Origin: Rhabditophanes sp. KR3021
Taxonomy: Eukaryota; Nematoda; Chromadorea; Rhabditida; Alloionematidae
Direction of reading: 5' to 3'
DNA length: 64,000 nucleotides
Assembly (NCBI GenBank): GCA_963281155.1
Contig: CAUJLY010000006.1
Coordinates: forward strand, 10,912,001 to 10,976,000
Both the position numbers and the translations under genes were made by a program. The stretch's first letter is position 1, and each line of letters starts with the position of its first letter. The notes below the pieces were generated by a model. The model was not told where the DNA came from, made no database searches, and saw nothing but the letters and a program-made list of their open reading frames with translations. Below are positions 11,541 through 23,149 of this stretch, one piece after another.

Positions 11541-12278
11541 AAGGAATATTCTGTTATTTGCAACATCTAATCCTCAATAAAAATGATTTTTGTTTTACCC
11601 TAAATTTATAATGAGGGATATCTTTAAATTGATCTTATTATTATATTTTAAATAATAAACATTTAAATTACCAATTATTCATGCCTTTTAAATTAAGAAG
11701 ACGAATATATAAATTAGAAAAATGAACACAAAAATATTAAATTGAATATGTATACTCAACGACTGTTTTTTCATTTCATAATATTAATTTCTTGTACCAT
11801 TTCTGCTACGAAAGTATAACGAAATTTTAATAAGTACAATTTATTATATTCGTGATTAATTATAAACGGAAAATGACATAGACTGTTAACATGAAAATGC
11901 AACAAGAAAGTCACACTATTTCTATAATATGTGATGTTTATGTATTGAGAATGTAGTTTTCAGGAAAACATTGATAAGAAGTATAATTTTGATTAAAGGA
12001 CAAATATGTTATAATTTGATCTGACAAATAGTTCCTCAATTATGTTTTTAAATAAATTTATATGGTAACAAAATAAGTATTAATGGTCCCAATTCAAATT
12101 TAAGCCATATTTCAGATAATTTACTATTTTTAATACAAAGGATATTCAGTATAGTTTGAGCGATTAAAATAAAATATAATCAAAGAATGATGCAATTTAT
12201 TGCCAAAAACACAAACGTGTGTCAAATTTTGGTATATGATGTTAGTCTTAATAGTTTATGGTTGTTTCTAAAGTGTAT
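11541..12278. other. intergenic between protease copies
   Basis: AT-rich, no credible coding sequence; right end is the promoter of the intact protease gene. Confidence 0.4.
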
Positions 12279-12296
12279 CTTATCACTAACTGATAG
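12279..12296 (+). promoter_or_regulatory. Paired inverted GATA sites upstream of aspartic protease
   Basis: CTTATCACTAACTGATAG lies about 62 bp before the ATG and holds two TGATAR sites in opposite orientation around a CACTAA spacer. The following ACATCATTA is also shared with the pseudogene copy. This arrangement suggests intestinal GATA-factor control, which fits a digestive protease. Confidence 0.65.
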
Positions 12297-12357
12297 TTGA
12301 TACATCATTAACTTATACTATTTAAGGTAATCACTAAACGTTCAAATTCAATCAAAC

Positions 12358-13809
12358 ATGAAGTTTCTCATTTTTGTCATTTGTTGTGGCCTTGTTGCTG
12401 GTGATGTCTTTAAACACGACATAAATTTAGTTGAATCAGTTCGTAACAGATTAATTCGTACTGGACAATGGGATGCTCACAAGACAAAGTCTGATTTGAT
12501 GCGTATTGAAGCTAAGCATCAAATTTTAGGGAGTGTTCCTGAAACTATCAATGACTATGAAAGCAGTATTTTAACTACAAACATTACTCTTGGAACCCCG
12601 CCTCAAAACTTTGTTGCTTTCTTGGATACTGGAAGGTATTTAAATATTAATTTAGAAATTTTGGTTTATATTAAATTTTAGTTCTAATTTATGGGTGGCA
12701 GATAAAACCTGTGGACAAAAAATTGTTTCATGCCCAGATTTTTGCATAGACCAACCAGAATATTGCAAAAGTGGCGCATGCTCCTCAACTTGTTGCGGAT
12801 CCCGGGCAAACATTAATGCTGGCAAGAAGAAAGTTTGTGATATCAAAAATAAATTTGATTCTTCAAAATCAACTTCTTACGTTAAAAATGGACGTGGCTT
12901 TTCAATTTACTACAGTTATGGACAAGTTGAAGGTAAATATAAATTAACAGGTTTATCTTTCAATGTTTAAGGTTTCCTTGGGCAAGATACTTTGGCAATT
13001 GCTGGAAACAAAGGAAAATCTCTGTCAATTACAAATACTGTGTTTGCTCAAGCGAATTTATTACCTGATGTTTTCTTAAATTCACCTGCCGATGGAATTC
13101 TCGGTAAATAAAAAACGTAGTTGCAAATAAATGTATATTTTAGGACTTGCTTTTGCTAGTCTAGCTGAAGATAATATTGTTCCTCCAATCCTTGATGCCA
13201 TTAAAAGAAAACTTCTAGATGCTCCAGTTTTCACTGTTTATCTTAATGGATACGTCGGAACTGGTAAAGGGGGAGTTATTACATATGGAGCAATTGACAC
13301 AGATAACTGCGGGTCTGATATCAATTACGTGGGCATTACAATTCCTGCATGGTTCCAATTTAATTTAGACAGTGTATCAACTTCATTAGGGAGTGTTACA
13401 AATGTTAAAACACAAGCTACTTCTGATACCGGTAAATTTCAGTATTTTAGTATGATTTCTAATTAATGTAATAGGCAGAGATTACATTGCTGGAACACAG
13501 GCATTCACTGACTCTATTGCAAAATCACTTGGAGCTACATACGATCCAAAAACTCAATTTTATCAAATCGATTGTAAGAAAGCTGTTAGTGACGTCATTT
13601 TTACGATTGCCGGTAACAAGTATCCCGTTAAAGCTGTTAACATGGTTAGTAAACATGGTTCATTCTGTGCTCTTAACCTTCGATCATTTGATGCTAATGG
13701 AGCTGGGCATAGTTGGGTTTTGGGAACTCCGTTCATGAGACAATATTGTCATATTCATGATTTGGGTAATCGTCGTCTAGGATTTGCTACGCCGAAGTCT
13801 CAGAAGTAA
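12358..13809 (+). CDS. Secreted pepsin-like aspartic protease (nematode ASP type)
   Basis: Five exons: 12358-12635, 12682-12932, 12972-13103, 13144-13431, 13475-13809; all four introns are 39-46 nt with GT-AG ends and preserve the frame. The protein has a signal peptide (MKFLIFVICCGLVAGD), a propeptide, the N-terminal beta strand ILTTNITLGTPPQNF and the first catalytic motif DTGSSNLWV across intron 1. A nematode-type cysteine-rich insert follows (C-x3-C, CSSTCC). DGILGLAFASLA and the C-terminal RRLGFATPK are as in family A1. The second catalytic motif spans intron 4 and reads SDTGRDYIAG: the Asp-Thr-Gly is kept, but the usual following Thr-Ser is Arg-Asp. It is probably an intestinal or secreted protein-digesting enzyme. 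A degenerate copy lies 1.8 kb upstream. Confidence 0.88.
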
Positions 13810-15132
13810 ATTATGTGTTTATTCATCTACAACAGCCTTTTTAAATAAAAGCATTTATATTTAAAAATTGTTTTCAAATGTACAAAGCAGAAAAACTTTT
13901 ATTTTAGCTTGTACAGATTACAACTACAAACAACAATCTATTTATATATTGAGGTAGAAGTACTTTCAAGACCAATTACATCATATCATGGAATTTCAGG
14001 ATTTTCAAAGTTAGATAAGATTATTTTGGGTTATTGGGCCTTGATTGTTTTGGAAAGAAATAAGGGTAGACAAATTTACATAGGAAGTATTTATAGAGGT
14101 CATTGGAGTTGGGACAGATTCTAATAAATCTAAAAATATTCCAGACCATCTACTGTTACTGGTGCACATTTCTAAAATTAAAAATGCTTAAAAATACAGG
14201 AAAAACATTTTTAGATTGTATACGGACAAAATTTGAGGACACATTTCTTATTTTTTGATTCATCATTATCAATTTCTTCATTTTGTTACTTTCATTAGTT
14301 TTAACTATTCTTTTCACAACTACATCTCCAGCTTTTTTGCCGCAAAAGCAATTTTTAATACACCAAGAAAGTCACTTTGGTTGAAAATTTTCATCTGAAT
14401 TCATGTATGTCTTTAACATTTTTTTCGATTTAATGAAGCAAATCTTTTACATAAAAGTTGAAATTCATAAATGGTGTTTAAAAGTTTATACTACTCAAAG
14501 AATTTATAAATGTCAATTATTTACTGATTGCTAATCACAAGGTCTTCAATACCTTATTATTAAATGTTGTGGTGCATGATAATAAGTTTGTCTTTTGATC
14601 ATGAATTGATAAAATATATATTGGGGCAGTGTTCAAGTATCTATTTTTTTATCTCTTTATGAACTGTACACACATCAGTGGCATTATAATTCGATAGGTT
14701 GGTGTTTACATTTTGAAGTTATTTGGATTATTGTATGATTACGATTGAATAATTTATTTATAAACGATTTTAAATAAGAAACAATTTAAATAAATAGTCA
14801 AAAGGAAGTAATTTTAATTGGTAGGTCAAATTAACAAAAAATTATTTTAGTTGAATTTTGAAGTTTGGTATCTTTTTATTTAGAAAGAAGCAATATATCT
14901 AACAACATTGGGCATTAATGCTTATGGTAGAAGTTTGAAAATTAGATTCAAAATAAAGAAGAAGTTTGGTTGCGAAGAACAAAAAATATATCAATTTGAA
15001 GATTGGATATGTTTGTAAAAATTTCATAGTAAGGTTATATATGTATATTCGTAAGAAAGGTGATGCTTCAAAATTGATCACATAAAGTCATGGGTCATTA
15101 ATAAATATTGTTCAGGATCTTTAACTGATAAA
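13810..15132. other. intergenic, 1.3 kb
   Basis: AATAAAAG at about 13843 is a likely polyadenylation signal of the protease gene. Otherwise no gene is recognised. Confidence 0.4.
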
Positions 15133-15799
15133 TTACAAAACATCACACTTTCCCTTTTTCTTCTTCCTTCGTTGTAAAGCTGCTTGAGTTGCTCTTTCGA
15201 AAACTTGGCGAATACCCTACAGAATAGTTAAAATATACGCTTCAATTATTTAAGCTTACCCCCTTAGTTTTTGCAGAACACTCCAAGTAATCGTATGCCC
15301 CAATTTTTTCGGCAATGGCACGTCCCTGTTGTGAATTGATAGGTTCTTGTTTATTCTTGGCTAATTCGCGAATCGTTTGAGGATCATTTCTCAAGTCCAT
15401 CTTGTTTCCAACCAAGATAATTGGGACGTTTGGACAAAAGTGACGAACTTCTGGAGTCCACTTCTCGGGAATGTTGTCCAGGGAGTCAGGAGAATCAATA
15501 CTGAAGCACATCAAGATCACATCAGTGTCAGGGTAACTCAAAGGTCTCAAACGATCATAGTCCTCTTGGCCAGCAGTGTCCCACAGCGCAAGTTCAACCT
15601 ATAAGGATAATTGTAATTTGTAAATGTATGGCATTATACTCACTTCTTTGGCATCAACTTCAATGTCAATAACGTAGCTTTCAAAGACAGTTGGTACATA
15701 TACATCGGGAAATTGGTCCTTGGTAAATACAATAAGAAGACAGGTCTTACCACAAGCACCATCGCCAACAATTACTAGCTTCTTTCTGATCGAAGCCAT
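15133..15799 (-). CDS. rho-1: Rho-family small GTPase, RhoA orthologue
   Basis: Three exons on the minus strand: 15799-15644, 15598-15260 and 15216-15133, joined in phase to 192 residues, the expected length of RhoA. All GTPase motifs are present: P-loop GDGACGKT, switch I with VPTVFESY, switch [23 protein letters not shown], the Rho insert region, NKMD for guanine specificity, and ECSAKTK. The C terminus is a polybasic RRKKKKGK stretch followed by CDVL, a CaaX box predicted to be geranylgeranylated. It controls actin, cytokinesis and cell contractility in the cytosol and at the plasma membrane. Highly conserved, in contrast to its neighbours. Confidence 0.96.
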
Positions 15800-16344
15800 G
15801 GTAAGTCTAAAGCACTAACAATACTAAGTATAAGTATATTGCAACAACTTGTATACAGTCTTGAACGTAAAGAATAATAATATATCAAATAATGCAATAG
15901 CAATCTCGCAATCATTAAAGATACTTTTAAGCATTTTACACGACCACAGATGGTTATTGAAATGTAGAAATGATAAAAGTCAACAAATTATATAAATACA
16001 CCGTTCAATTCTTTTTAAATATGTGACGTAGGCTAAAGTTAGGTCCCATCTGATTCTCACTAGATAAATGGTACACGGAGCTACAAAATAGAGTAAATAA
16101 ACGACTTTTTTTGTGATGAAGTAGCTATATATTTGAAATCGGGAGGTTAAAATATGTCGGTCTAGGTGAGTTTTATAAAAAAATAGAGAACCTATTTTTT
16201 CCCACTCACTCGAAAGACATGACAATATACAAATTTAAAAATTTTACTTTGACAAAAAAAATATTTTTCACCGAGTGATTTATAAAAATGTTGATACCTT
16301 TTTTATTACAGTTTTTTAAGCTCTTTAAGGCGAAATACATATTT
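15800..16344. other. intergenic upstream of rho-1
   Basis: No gene seen; it should contain the rho-1 promoter but no clear core element was identified. Confidence 0.4.
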
Positions 16345-16575
16345 TTTTGAAAATATCAATTTGTCGTGCCGATCTTTTTACTTTATTTTGCACACATAGC
16401 CCTAGAGGTGTGGAACAGATCTTTATGGCGCTATCAATGATTTCATCAGAAAGCCCTTCAATTTTCACACCCGATATCAAAAGATCAAGTTTTTTGTACC
16501 TAGATTTAAGGATAATATTGCCTTGACTGTTCGTAATATTATACCTTAAAATTGTGTTTATTATCAGTAAAAATT
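16345..16575 (-). pseudogene. Unidentified coding remnant
   Basis: About 75 codons are open on the minus strand without an ATG and end in a stop. The translated part reads like a real protein (NIILKSRYKKLDLLISGVKI, then GLSDEIIDSAIKIC) rather than AT-rich noise, with two cysteines and a basic C-terminal region. It is too short to assign; it may be an orphan exon or part of an old transposon. Confidence 0.3.
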
Positions 16576-16998
16576 AATATTTTCTCATTTTATGCTCATT
16601 AAAAAGCCTCACAATTGTTCTACAAATATATTTGATACTTTCGTGCTTCAGGTTAGGAGAACGTTTCAAATTAATATCCTACCATTAGACGTCATATATA
16701 ATTTAAACTTATTCAAAGCATTGTATTTTCATTTGTTACAATATTGTTAAGAAAGAATACTTTATTATAACTGATGATTCTAATAGGGGACTAAATAAAG
16801 GTGGGAGACTTAAAAAAATAAAAAGGTTTCTAGACTTGCTTGTGCAAATAATTTCAATTCAAAGAAAGTCAGTTTAGTAAGTTTAATAGCAACTTTTATT
16901 GTTAATTGTTACATATATCGATGATGTACTTCGTTCACTATCGTATTATCACTATTTTACACATATATAAGCATTTATTATAGCTAAATAAAACCACT
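16576..16998. other. intergenic before the long-TIR transposon
   Basis: AT-rich flank without a recognised gene. Confidence 0.4.
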
Positions 16999-17512
16999 CA
17001 CACTAAATAATCGTGGAATTAGAGCGTTTTTTTTTAATTTTTAATTTTAAGGTGTTCTATTGTGTTAATTTTCAAATTATGATTAAACATTCACATTATA
17101 GTTTTTCCCTGGCTTTCTATTGCATAAAATGAAAACTTAAAAATTTCAATGTATACCCCCAAACCTAGGGGAAAAATGTTTATTTTTGCGATTAAACAAA
17201 ATTGTGTGTTTCAAATGAGATGAAAAGAGTCTCATTTTGTAGCCCTGATTCTTAGCTACAATATAAGCTATATAAACTCTAATTATTTTCCTGTGGATTT
17301 TTTGTCAATTTTTAATGCATGTAAATATTTTATTGGATTAATACATCATAAGCATTATTAACATGTAAAAATAAACTTATTATGACGACTAATGTTATCA
17401 TGTATAGTTGATCCTATGATCTATTTCATAATAGTCTTAGCTCTAATGGCTTGCCTTTACCTTGTTTTGTATTCCTACAATGGAATTTGGGAGGTCTAAT
17501 TCAAATTTCTTT
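16999..17512 (+). repeat. Left terminal inverted repeat
   Basis: Inverted match to 19335-19842. The last six codons and stop of the transposase frame fall inside its inner end, near 17496-17512. Confidence 0.8.
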
Positions 17513-19305
17513 TAATTAATGAATGTTGATCTTTACCCCCTTGTTCGCTGAACAAATTCAAGACGCCATTATGTTTTAGCTCATCTATTGTATGATCAAG
17601 AAGAACATGTAATTTTGGTGTAAGCTTATGACGAGGTATCTCTTTATAAATTGATTCTAAAGCTTCAATCTTTAGTTCTAAATTACTTAAATTGTTTACA
17701 TTACTTTTAAAAATTGCTGTTTGAATATCTCCAAGTAAAATAAGCCCTGTTTTTTTTAAATCATACTCTGGCTTTAAAGGAAATAAATTCATTAATTCTT
17801 CAATATTTACAAGTAGCTTCCGAGTTGCATTACCAGAAAATGTTTCAAAGTAATTTTTTGTGTTGATATTTAAACTTTTAATAAATTGAAAAATTCTTTC
17901 TTCAATATCTTCAGCATTCTCCTCATCTTTTACGATTTTCATTAGTTCTAAGAATTCATCTTTAAATAATCCCAAAAAAATATGCAGCCACGGAGTAATA
18001 ATGTTCTTTGATTCAATTGTTTTACTCAAAGGATCCGATTTTTCTGAATAATCTAAATTATCCTGAGAATGCTCTAAACTTCTATATTCAGCAACTCTAC
18101 TGTTATAATCCGAAAGTCTTTTTCTATTTTTATTTGAACCACTTTGAAGTCTACATAGATAGCAAAAATATTGCGAGCACTGACCTTTCAATCCAAAGAA
18201 ATTATAAGTGGTCATAAAGTCCGAGCAAAAATAGAATTTGATAATCACTTTTACTACTTTATCATTGATTGTTATATTAAAGCCATTTTTATTGATTTCA
18301 TCAATTCGTTCAATTGGAATTTTTAAAAAGTGTTCCATTAAATTTCTAGTATCCTTTCCAAACCAAAATGCAACAATTGATAGAGCCATGGACGAATGAT
18401 TAGCATTTCTTAACTCAGGTTGGATATTAAACTTGCATGATCCTTGACCTGAATCACCACCAAGACAGCAATTGACGTAAAAAATACTACTTCCAGATTC
18501 GTCTGTCTTTTCCTTGTATATTAAATTGTGTGCATCGTAAAGACAAATAATGCGATCTTTAAGAATCTCTTCTATGTCAACAGCAAAACAACCAGCAATC
18601 GTATTTCCATTTACTTCATCATTACTATGATATTCTGAATATTGATATTTACCCGTGGCTTGTTCCTTTAAAGAATTTTCAATAGAATAAAAAGATGGAA
18701 ATATATTTTGATCTGCCAAACTTCTTAACAAGATCTTGAATCGAGTTTGTGTCATATTTAATTCAAGAAATAATTTTATTGCTTCTTCAGTAGTATATTT
18801 TTTGCTAGACACTAAATTAGCACAACTTTGAAACTCAAAATATTCAGCCAAACGTTCAATAAATAATTTATCAGGTGGTGAATTCTTAGAACTAATGCTA
18901 AAATCGTAAAAGATGAGGAGAATGCTGAAGATATTGAAGAAAGTCAATTTTTCAATTTATTAAAAGTTTAAATATCAACAGCAAAAAATTACGACGCTTT
19001 GAAACATTATTCTGGTCTCCAACTCGGATTAGCTTCTTGTACATATTGAAGAATTAATGAATTTATTTCCTTTAAAGCAGAGTATGATTTAAAAAAAAAC
19101 AGGGCTTATTTTACTTGGAGATATTCAAATCAGCAATTTTTAAAAGTAATGTAAACAATTTAAGTAATTTAGAACTAAAGCATTGAAGCTTTAGAATCAA
19201 TTTATACATAACAATACTCTGATTTTCATTGGCTTTCTTCTTTTTAAACTTAATATCCTTCTTAGCAGCATTTAATTTGGAGATTGGGAACTTTTTAGGT
19301 GGCAT
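17496..19305 (-). pseudogene. Transposase of the long-TIR element, disrupted
   Basis: The 5' end starts at 19305 with MPPKKFPISKLNAAKK and a lysine-rich segment and is lost near 19209. The body resumes at about 18900 and runs open to 17496 (about 465 residues). Visible motifs are CCLGGDSGQGSCKF, a FCSDFMTTYNFFGLKG segment followed by CSQYFCYLCRLQ (a likely zinc ribbon), and WLHIFLGLFKDEFLEL. The G-L-x-G...CxxC layout resembles a transposon-encoded protein family found in nematodes and other invertebrates, but I cannot place it in a named superfamily. Between the two parts an inverted copy of codons from the 3' half (18905-19208) is inserted. The apparent N terminus of the long open frame (its first 20 residues, hydrophobic) is therefore antisense of that insert and not real. 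Confidence 0.7.
18905..19208 (+). repeat. Inverted partial copy of the transposase 3' half
   Basis: This segment reads on the plus strand as a decayed version of minus-strand codons 17658-17940: GATGAGGAGAATGCTGAAG, TTCAATTTATTAAAAG, GAATTAATGAATTTATTTCC and AGTAATGTAAACAATTTAAG all occur in the same order in both. Many one- to four-base indels separate the copies. It interrupts the N-terminal coding part of the transposase. Confidence 0.8.
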
Positions 19306-19334
19306 ATTTGAGAAAAAAAATTGATAAAATTGAA

Positions 19335-19842
19335 ATCAAATTAAATTTGAATTAACCTCCCAAATTCCATTTAGGAATACAAAACAAGGTAAAGGCAAGC
19401 CATTGGAGCTAAGACTATTATGAAATAGATATAGGATCAACTATAAGGTATCATTAGTCGTCATAAAAGTATTTTTACATGTTAATAATGCTTATTTGTA
19501 CAAAAAAATATTTACATGCATTTTGCAAAAAATCCACAGGAAAATAATTAGAGTTTATATAGCTTATATTGTAGCTAAAAATCAGGGCTACAAAATGAGA
19601 CTCTTTTCATCTCATTTGAAACACCCAATTTTGTTTAATCGCAAAAATAAACTTTTTTCCCCCTAGGTTTGGGGGTATACATTGAAATTTTTAAGTTTTC
19701 ATTTTATGCAATAGAAAGCCAGGGAAAAACTATAATGTGAATGTTTCATCAAAAATAACAATATTAAACCACGGGGCATCTAAAAATTGAAAATAAAAAA
19801 AAGCGTCCTAGTTCCAAAATTATAACTAAACTGGTTAGTGTG
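19335..19842 (-). repeat. Right terminal inverted repeat
   Basis: Inverted match to 16999-17512, ending with TTAGTGTG. It would carry the promoter side of the transposase gene. Confidence 0.8.
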
Positions 19843-20419
19843 GACACTTAACTGATGTTAATTTGTAGATAAATATTAGGAATTTTTATTATTTGTTTGC
19901 ATGTTTTTTACAAAGATATTGAGCATACAAAAAAGATCAAGTTCATAGTAAGCATTTCTTACTATGCAAAATAAATTACCAAACAGACTTAGAATTCACT
20001 AAAGCTATGGTGGAATATAAAAAAGTAAATTTAAATTTCTTATATCTTCTTACTGACATGGCTTCTATATAAAATTGTACTGAATTACTAAAAGTGACAT
20101 AAACTTGCTGGTCTTGTTTTGCTAACTAACTCAATCATAAATTATTTTTTGATAAATAACAATAATATTGATCATAACATTTTTATTTGTTATGTTAAAA
20201 ATACTGTTTTAAGTTTTTATACTTTTAAACAAAATAACATTATTTATTTAAAGTAAACGTTTTATGCATATAAGCAGTAGGTGTTTCATATTTAAAAATT
20301 ACGATGATGTGATAAAAAGACCTTAGAAAGTTCTTTTATATTAGCAATCAAGTTTTAAAAGATAATATATTAAAAGTTTGTTTATTTGCGCAACCTTTTG
20401 CTATTCTCAAAAACAAAAA
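19843..20419. other. intergenic right of the transposon
   Basis: AT-rich, no gene recognised. Confidence 0.4.
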
Positions 20420-20431
20420 ACATATATAAAG
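20420..20431 (+). promoter_or_regulatory. TATA box of the 20451 gene
   Basis: CATATATAAAGG lies about 20-30 bp before the first ATG of the secreted-protein gene. The spacing suggests a very short 5' leader, or that the second ATG at 20463 is the start. Confidence 0.5.
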
Positions 20432-20450
20432 GTATTTTTTAAACAACCAA

Positions 20451-21341
20451 ATGATATTAACAATGATTTTCAAATTATTACTACTATCATTTATTTTTTA
20501 CACAGTCAATGCTGTAATTATTTATGAGCCTGAGCCAGGAACATATTCAAATGGAACAACCAAGCCATCACTATATTTTAAATATCAAAAGCCCTCCAAA
20601 TGGGATTGTGAAGTTACTGATACTAGAACACTCATCATTCATCCCGAAACATACGACTGTAAGGAAGTAATGTCTTGGCATTTTGAGCATATCAAAACAG
20701 CTTATCAAAATTCAACAACAAATAAATGTGAAGAAATGAATGTTATAAGTTTGATTTCTGATAAATACATACTTCCTATTAACTTTCCATTAATGAATCC
20801 AATCAAAATTAGACCAATGAAACAACAAGGAACATGTGGAAAGGGCTTTATGGACGGATTAAATTTCTTCAGTTACAAGCTTAATAATAACAAAGATATT
20901 TGGTCAAAAACAAATTTTAAATCTCCCACTTTAAGAGTTACTAACAAGTATCCTGCTATTGTACCAGCTGATCAACATATTTTGTATGATCAGATGTTTA
21001 TGTATGGTCTACAACTTGGCGCTTTAAACTTAACAAAGGATTATTTGTTGATGATAAAGGATATATTGGTTGAAGAAGGAAATGTTAAAAATGAAGATGA
21101 TTTTCTTAAAAAAATTCAAAATTATTTTGATTTACTCGGGAATAAGTTATTCAAAGAGTCATGTGAACATCACAATGAGTTAATAGCTTCGAAAAAAGAT
21201 ATTCAGGAAGTAACGAATCTATTGTTGGATAAAGAAGATATTAAAGCTGAAAGAATTGAAAATGGCATTAAAGTTAAGCAATGTAAAGTATTTGATACAA
21301 GCAGTGTTGTCTACGTACCTCTTTCTAATATGAATAATTAA
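20451..21341 (+). CDS. Unknown secreted protein, 296 residues
   Basis: A single open exon begins with two close ATGs (20451 and 20463) and a hydrophobic signal peptide (IFKLLLLSFIFYTVNAV). The mature part is hydrophilic with six to eight scattered cysteines (WDCEV, TYDCKE, NKCEE, GTCGKG, ESCEHH, KQCKV) and N-glycosylation sites, and no further membrane helix. I recognise no known domain. A TATA box directly upstream suggests regulated, perhaps high, expression. It is probably an extracellular nematode protein of lineage-restricted type. Confidence 0.7.
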   Translation: MILTMIFKLLLLSFIFYTVNAVIIYEPEPGTYSNGTTKPSLYFKYQKPSKWDCEVTDTRTLIIHPETYDCKEVMSWHFEHIKTAYQNSTTNKCEEMNVISLISDKYILPINFPLMNPIKIRPMKQQGTCGKGFMDGLNFFSYKLNNNKDIWSKTNFKSPTLRVTNKYPAIVPADQHILYDQMFMYGLQLGALNLTKDYLLMIKDILVEEGNVKNEDDFLKKIQNYFDLLGNKLFKESCEHHNELIASKKDIQEVTNLLLDKEDIKAERIENGIKVKQCKVFDTSSVVYVPLSNMNN

Positions 21342-21379
21342 TTACATTTTTTGAATATCACTCAGATACAATATTAAAC

Positions 21380-21850
21380 CTAATAAAAAATTTACCAACT
21401 GTTCCGTAAACCTCGATGAGAGGCCTTTAGTTCAGCAAAGGTAACCATGTTTTTATTTTCATATTTCAGTTGAATAAATGTGATAGTGTTAATTATCATT
21501 GCAAAAAATGGTGAAACAAAGCTAATTATGATGTAAGGTAGCAAAAAAGCACTCATGAAAAGATTTGTAGAAAATGGAAATATATAGCACAACTCATCGT
21601 CTAAGTAAACAAAGGTGCTCCAATATGGTGTGAAAGAGCTTTGAGGAAGGATGGTAAATTTATAAAGTCCATAAAAGTTACTAAAATGAATGGATGTTGA
21701 AATTAAAAAGAATTTTACAATATCTCCACGCATATAATACACTGGGAGTAGTTAATGTGATGGCAAGGAATAATAATGAGAGATTTCTAAATACAATACA
21801 CAATGAGGCATTCATTAAAGTTCCCGTCCATGTTGGAATTAAATAGGAAA
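21380..21850 (-). pseudogene. Chemoreceptor fragment
   Basis: The minus-strand frame 21742-21392 encodes two helices and loops (YWSTFVYLDDELCYIFPFS, a helix with LLPYIIISFVSPFFAMI, then an FIQLKYENK loop). A different frame just upstream (to about 21850) encodes TWTGTLMNASLC and FRNLSLLFLAITLTTPSV, which looks like TM3-TM4 or an additional exon. No start, TM1-2 or TM6-7 are found, so it is a remnant of an Srx- or Srsx-like receptor. Confidence 0.45.
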
Positions 21851-21869
21851 GAGTTGAGATACAATTTAC

Positions 21870-22210
21870 TAAATTTCAGGAACTTTTTGTAATTTTTTTA
21901 CACAATTTGTAATATCAACTAAATATTGAGAACTAAAATCAATATGTATATTACCATCTTCAACTAACTCGATCTTGCTCAAATTAGGAAAAACATATTG
22001 TTTTGATTTATTCTAGAATTATAATTATAAAATATTATTAATTCAACTTACTACAATCTAATCATTTCGTTCTTTTTTATTTGTCAAATTGGAATCATTC
22101 AGTAGAGTACGCCCATACTGAACGCCTTTGTCTTTATGCATATCATCAACATCAAAATATAATCTTTATTTTCACTTCATTAGGAATAATATTAATGTTC
22201 ATTTTGGATT
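21870..22210 (-). pseudogene. Degraded gene, possibly F-box type
   Basis: On the minus strand MNINIIPNEVKIKIIF near 22200 resembles the start of an F-box (L-P-x-E-V-x-x-K-I), followed in another frame by FDVDDMHKDKG and VQYGRTLLNDSN. After a possible intron with a TTCTAG end comes a C-terminal exon (FPNLSKIELVEDGNIHIDFS, ending KLQKVPEI and stop). Frame breaks and an in-frame stop indicate decay. The F-box reading is tentative. Confidence 0.3.
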
Positions 22211-23149
22211 AGAAGAAGTGACTAAGTTGAATACTGATTTTAATAACCGAACTATGCCATTTATACTAACTTTTTTAATTTATTTGATGAGATCATAAAA
22301 ACTTATCTATGCTTGTTTTGAGAAATGGGATTGGCTTATAAAAGCTTCTTATGTTGTACTTATATTCTAAGTTATCTGATATACAACTGCAGCTATCTCA
22401 TAATATTGACATGTGCTAAACTACATAAATAAAGTAGGATTGGAAAAACTAATTTTAATTACAAATGACCACTAGCGGTATGGTTCAAATAATTCACCTT
22501 AGTTATGGAATAAATATTTTAAATTAAAGTAAATTTAATACCAATTCCTTTTCTGTAGAGAAACTCACATTTCTTCTAAAACGAGTCGGATTTGAAATAT
22601 CCCTTTTTTGTGATCCTTGATTTTAAAAATGTCTTAATTAAAAAGTCATTTTTTTCCTAGGGGGAAGACGAGATACAGTTTCATCTGTCACAGTTAATCA
22701 CTCAAGCTTGCACGCAAAATTAAGCGCTTACCACCACTTCATCTGAAAATGTGGCAAAGAATCCAAGAAAACAATCTCCAAAGGTAATAATTGTTAGTTG
22801 AATCACTATATTTAGTTTAAGCACACGTAATTAAAAAACATCATTAATCGTTGAAAGTATTGAAGCCCAAAATAAAACTAGCAGTTTCAAATTAAAATAT
22901 TTTATAATATTATTTAGATCAAATAGTTTTAGCAACCCATGTTGTCCTTGTCAAATAAAGAGAAGGAAAAGTAATTCACAAATGGGAATTATTAATTGAA
23001 ATCACATTTATGTCGTGCACAAATATATAGTTTGTTGTTGCTACATAGGTAAATTATATTTATAACTTCATCTTAATTATATTTTCTTTTTAAAAATAAA
23101 TTTTAAACAAATTATAATTCATCATTTATTTTATTTCCCAAGTTGTCTC
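22211..23149. other. intergenic, 0.9 kb
   Basis: AT-rich sequence; a short less AT-rich patch (about 22660-22780) contains no open frame of note. Confidence 0.4.

Larger units (their letters stand above)
16999..19842. mobile_element. DNA transposon with about 0.5 kb terminal inverted repeats
   Basis: The ends are inverted copies of each other: CACACTAA at 16999 mirrors TTAGTGTG ending at 19842, and similarity continues inward to about 17512 and 19335. Diagnostic shared blocks include the CCCCCAAACCTAGGGG stretch (about 17156 and, inverted, 19660) and TTTTCCTGTGGATTTTTTG (17286 and, inverted, 19530). Between them lies a transposase on the minus strand whose first and last codons abut the repeats. 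The element is about 2.8 kb. No convincing target-site duplication is visible at the borders I chose. The two repeats differ at scattered bases and small indels, so it is not newly inserted. Confidence 0.82.

Noticed and set aside
13909..14124. 71-codon plus-strand frame 3' of the protease
   Set aside because: AT-rich composition with no conserved-looking motif, no promoter; likely chance.
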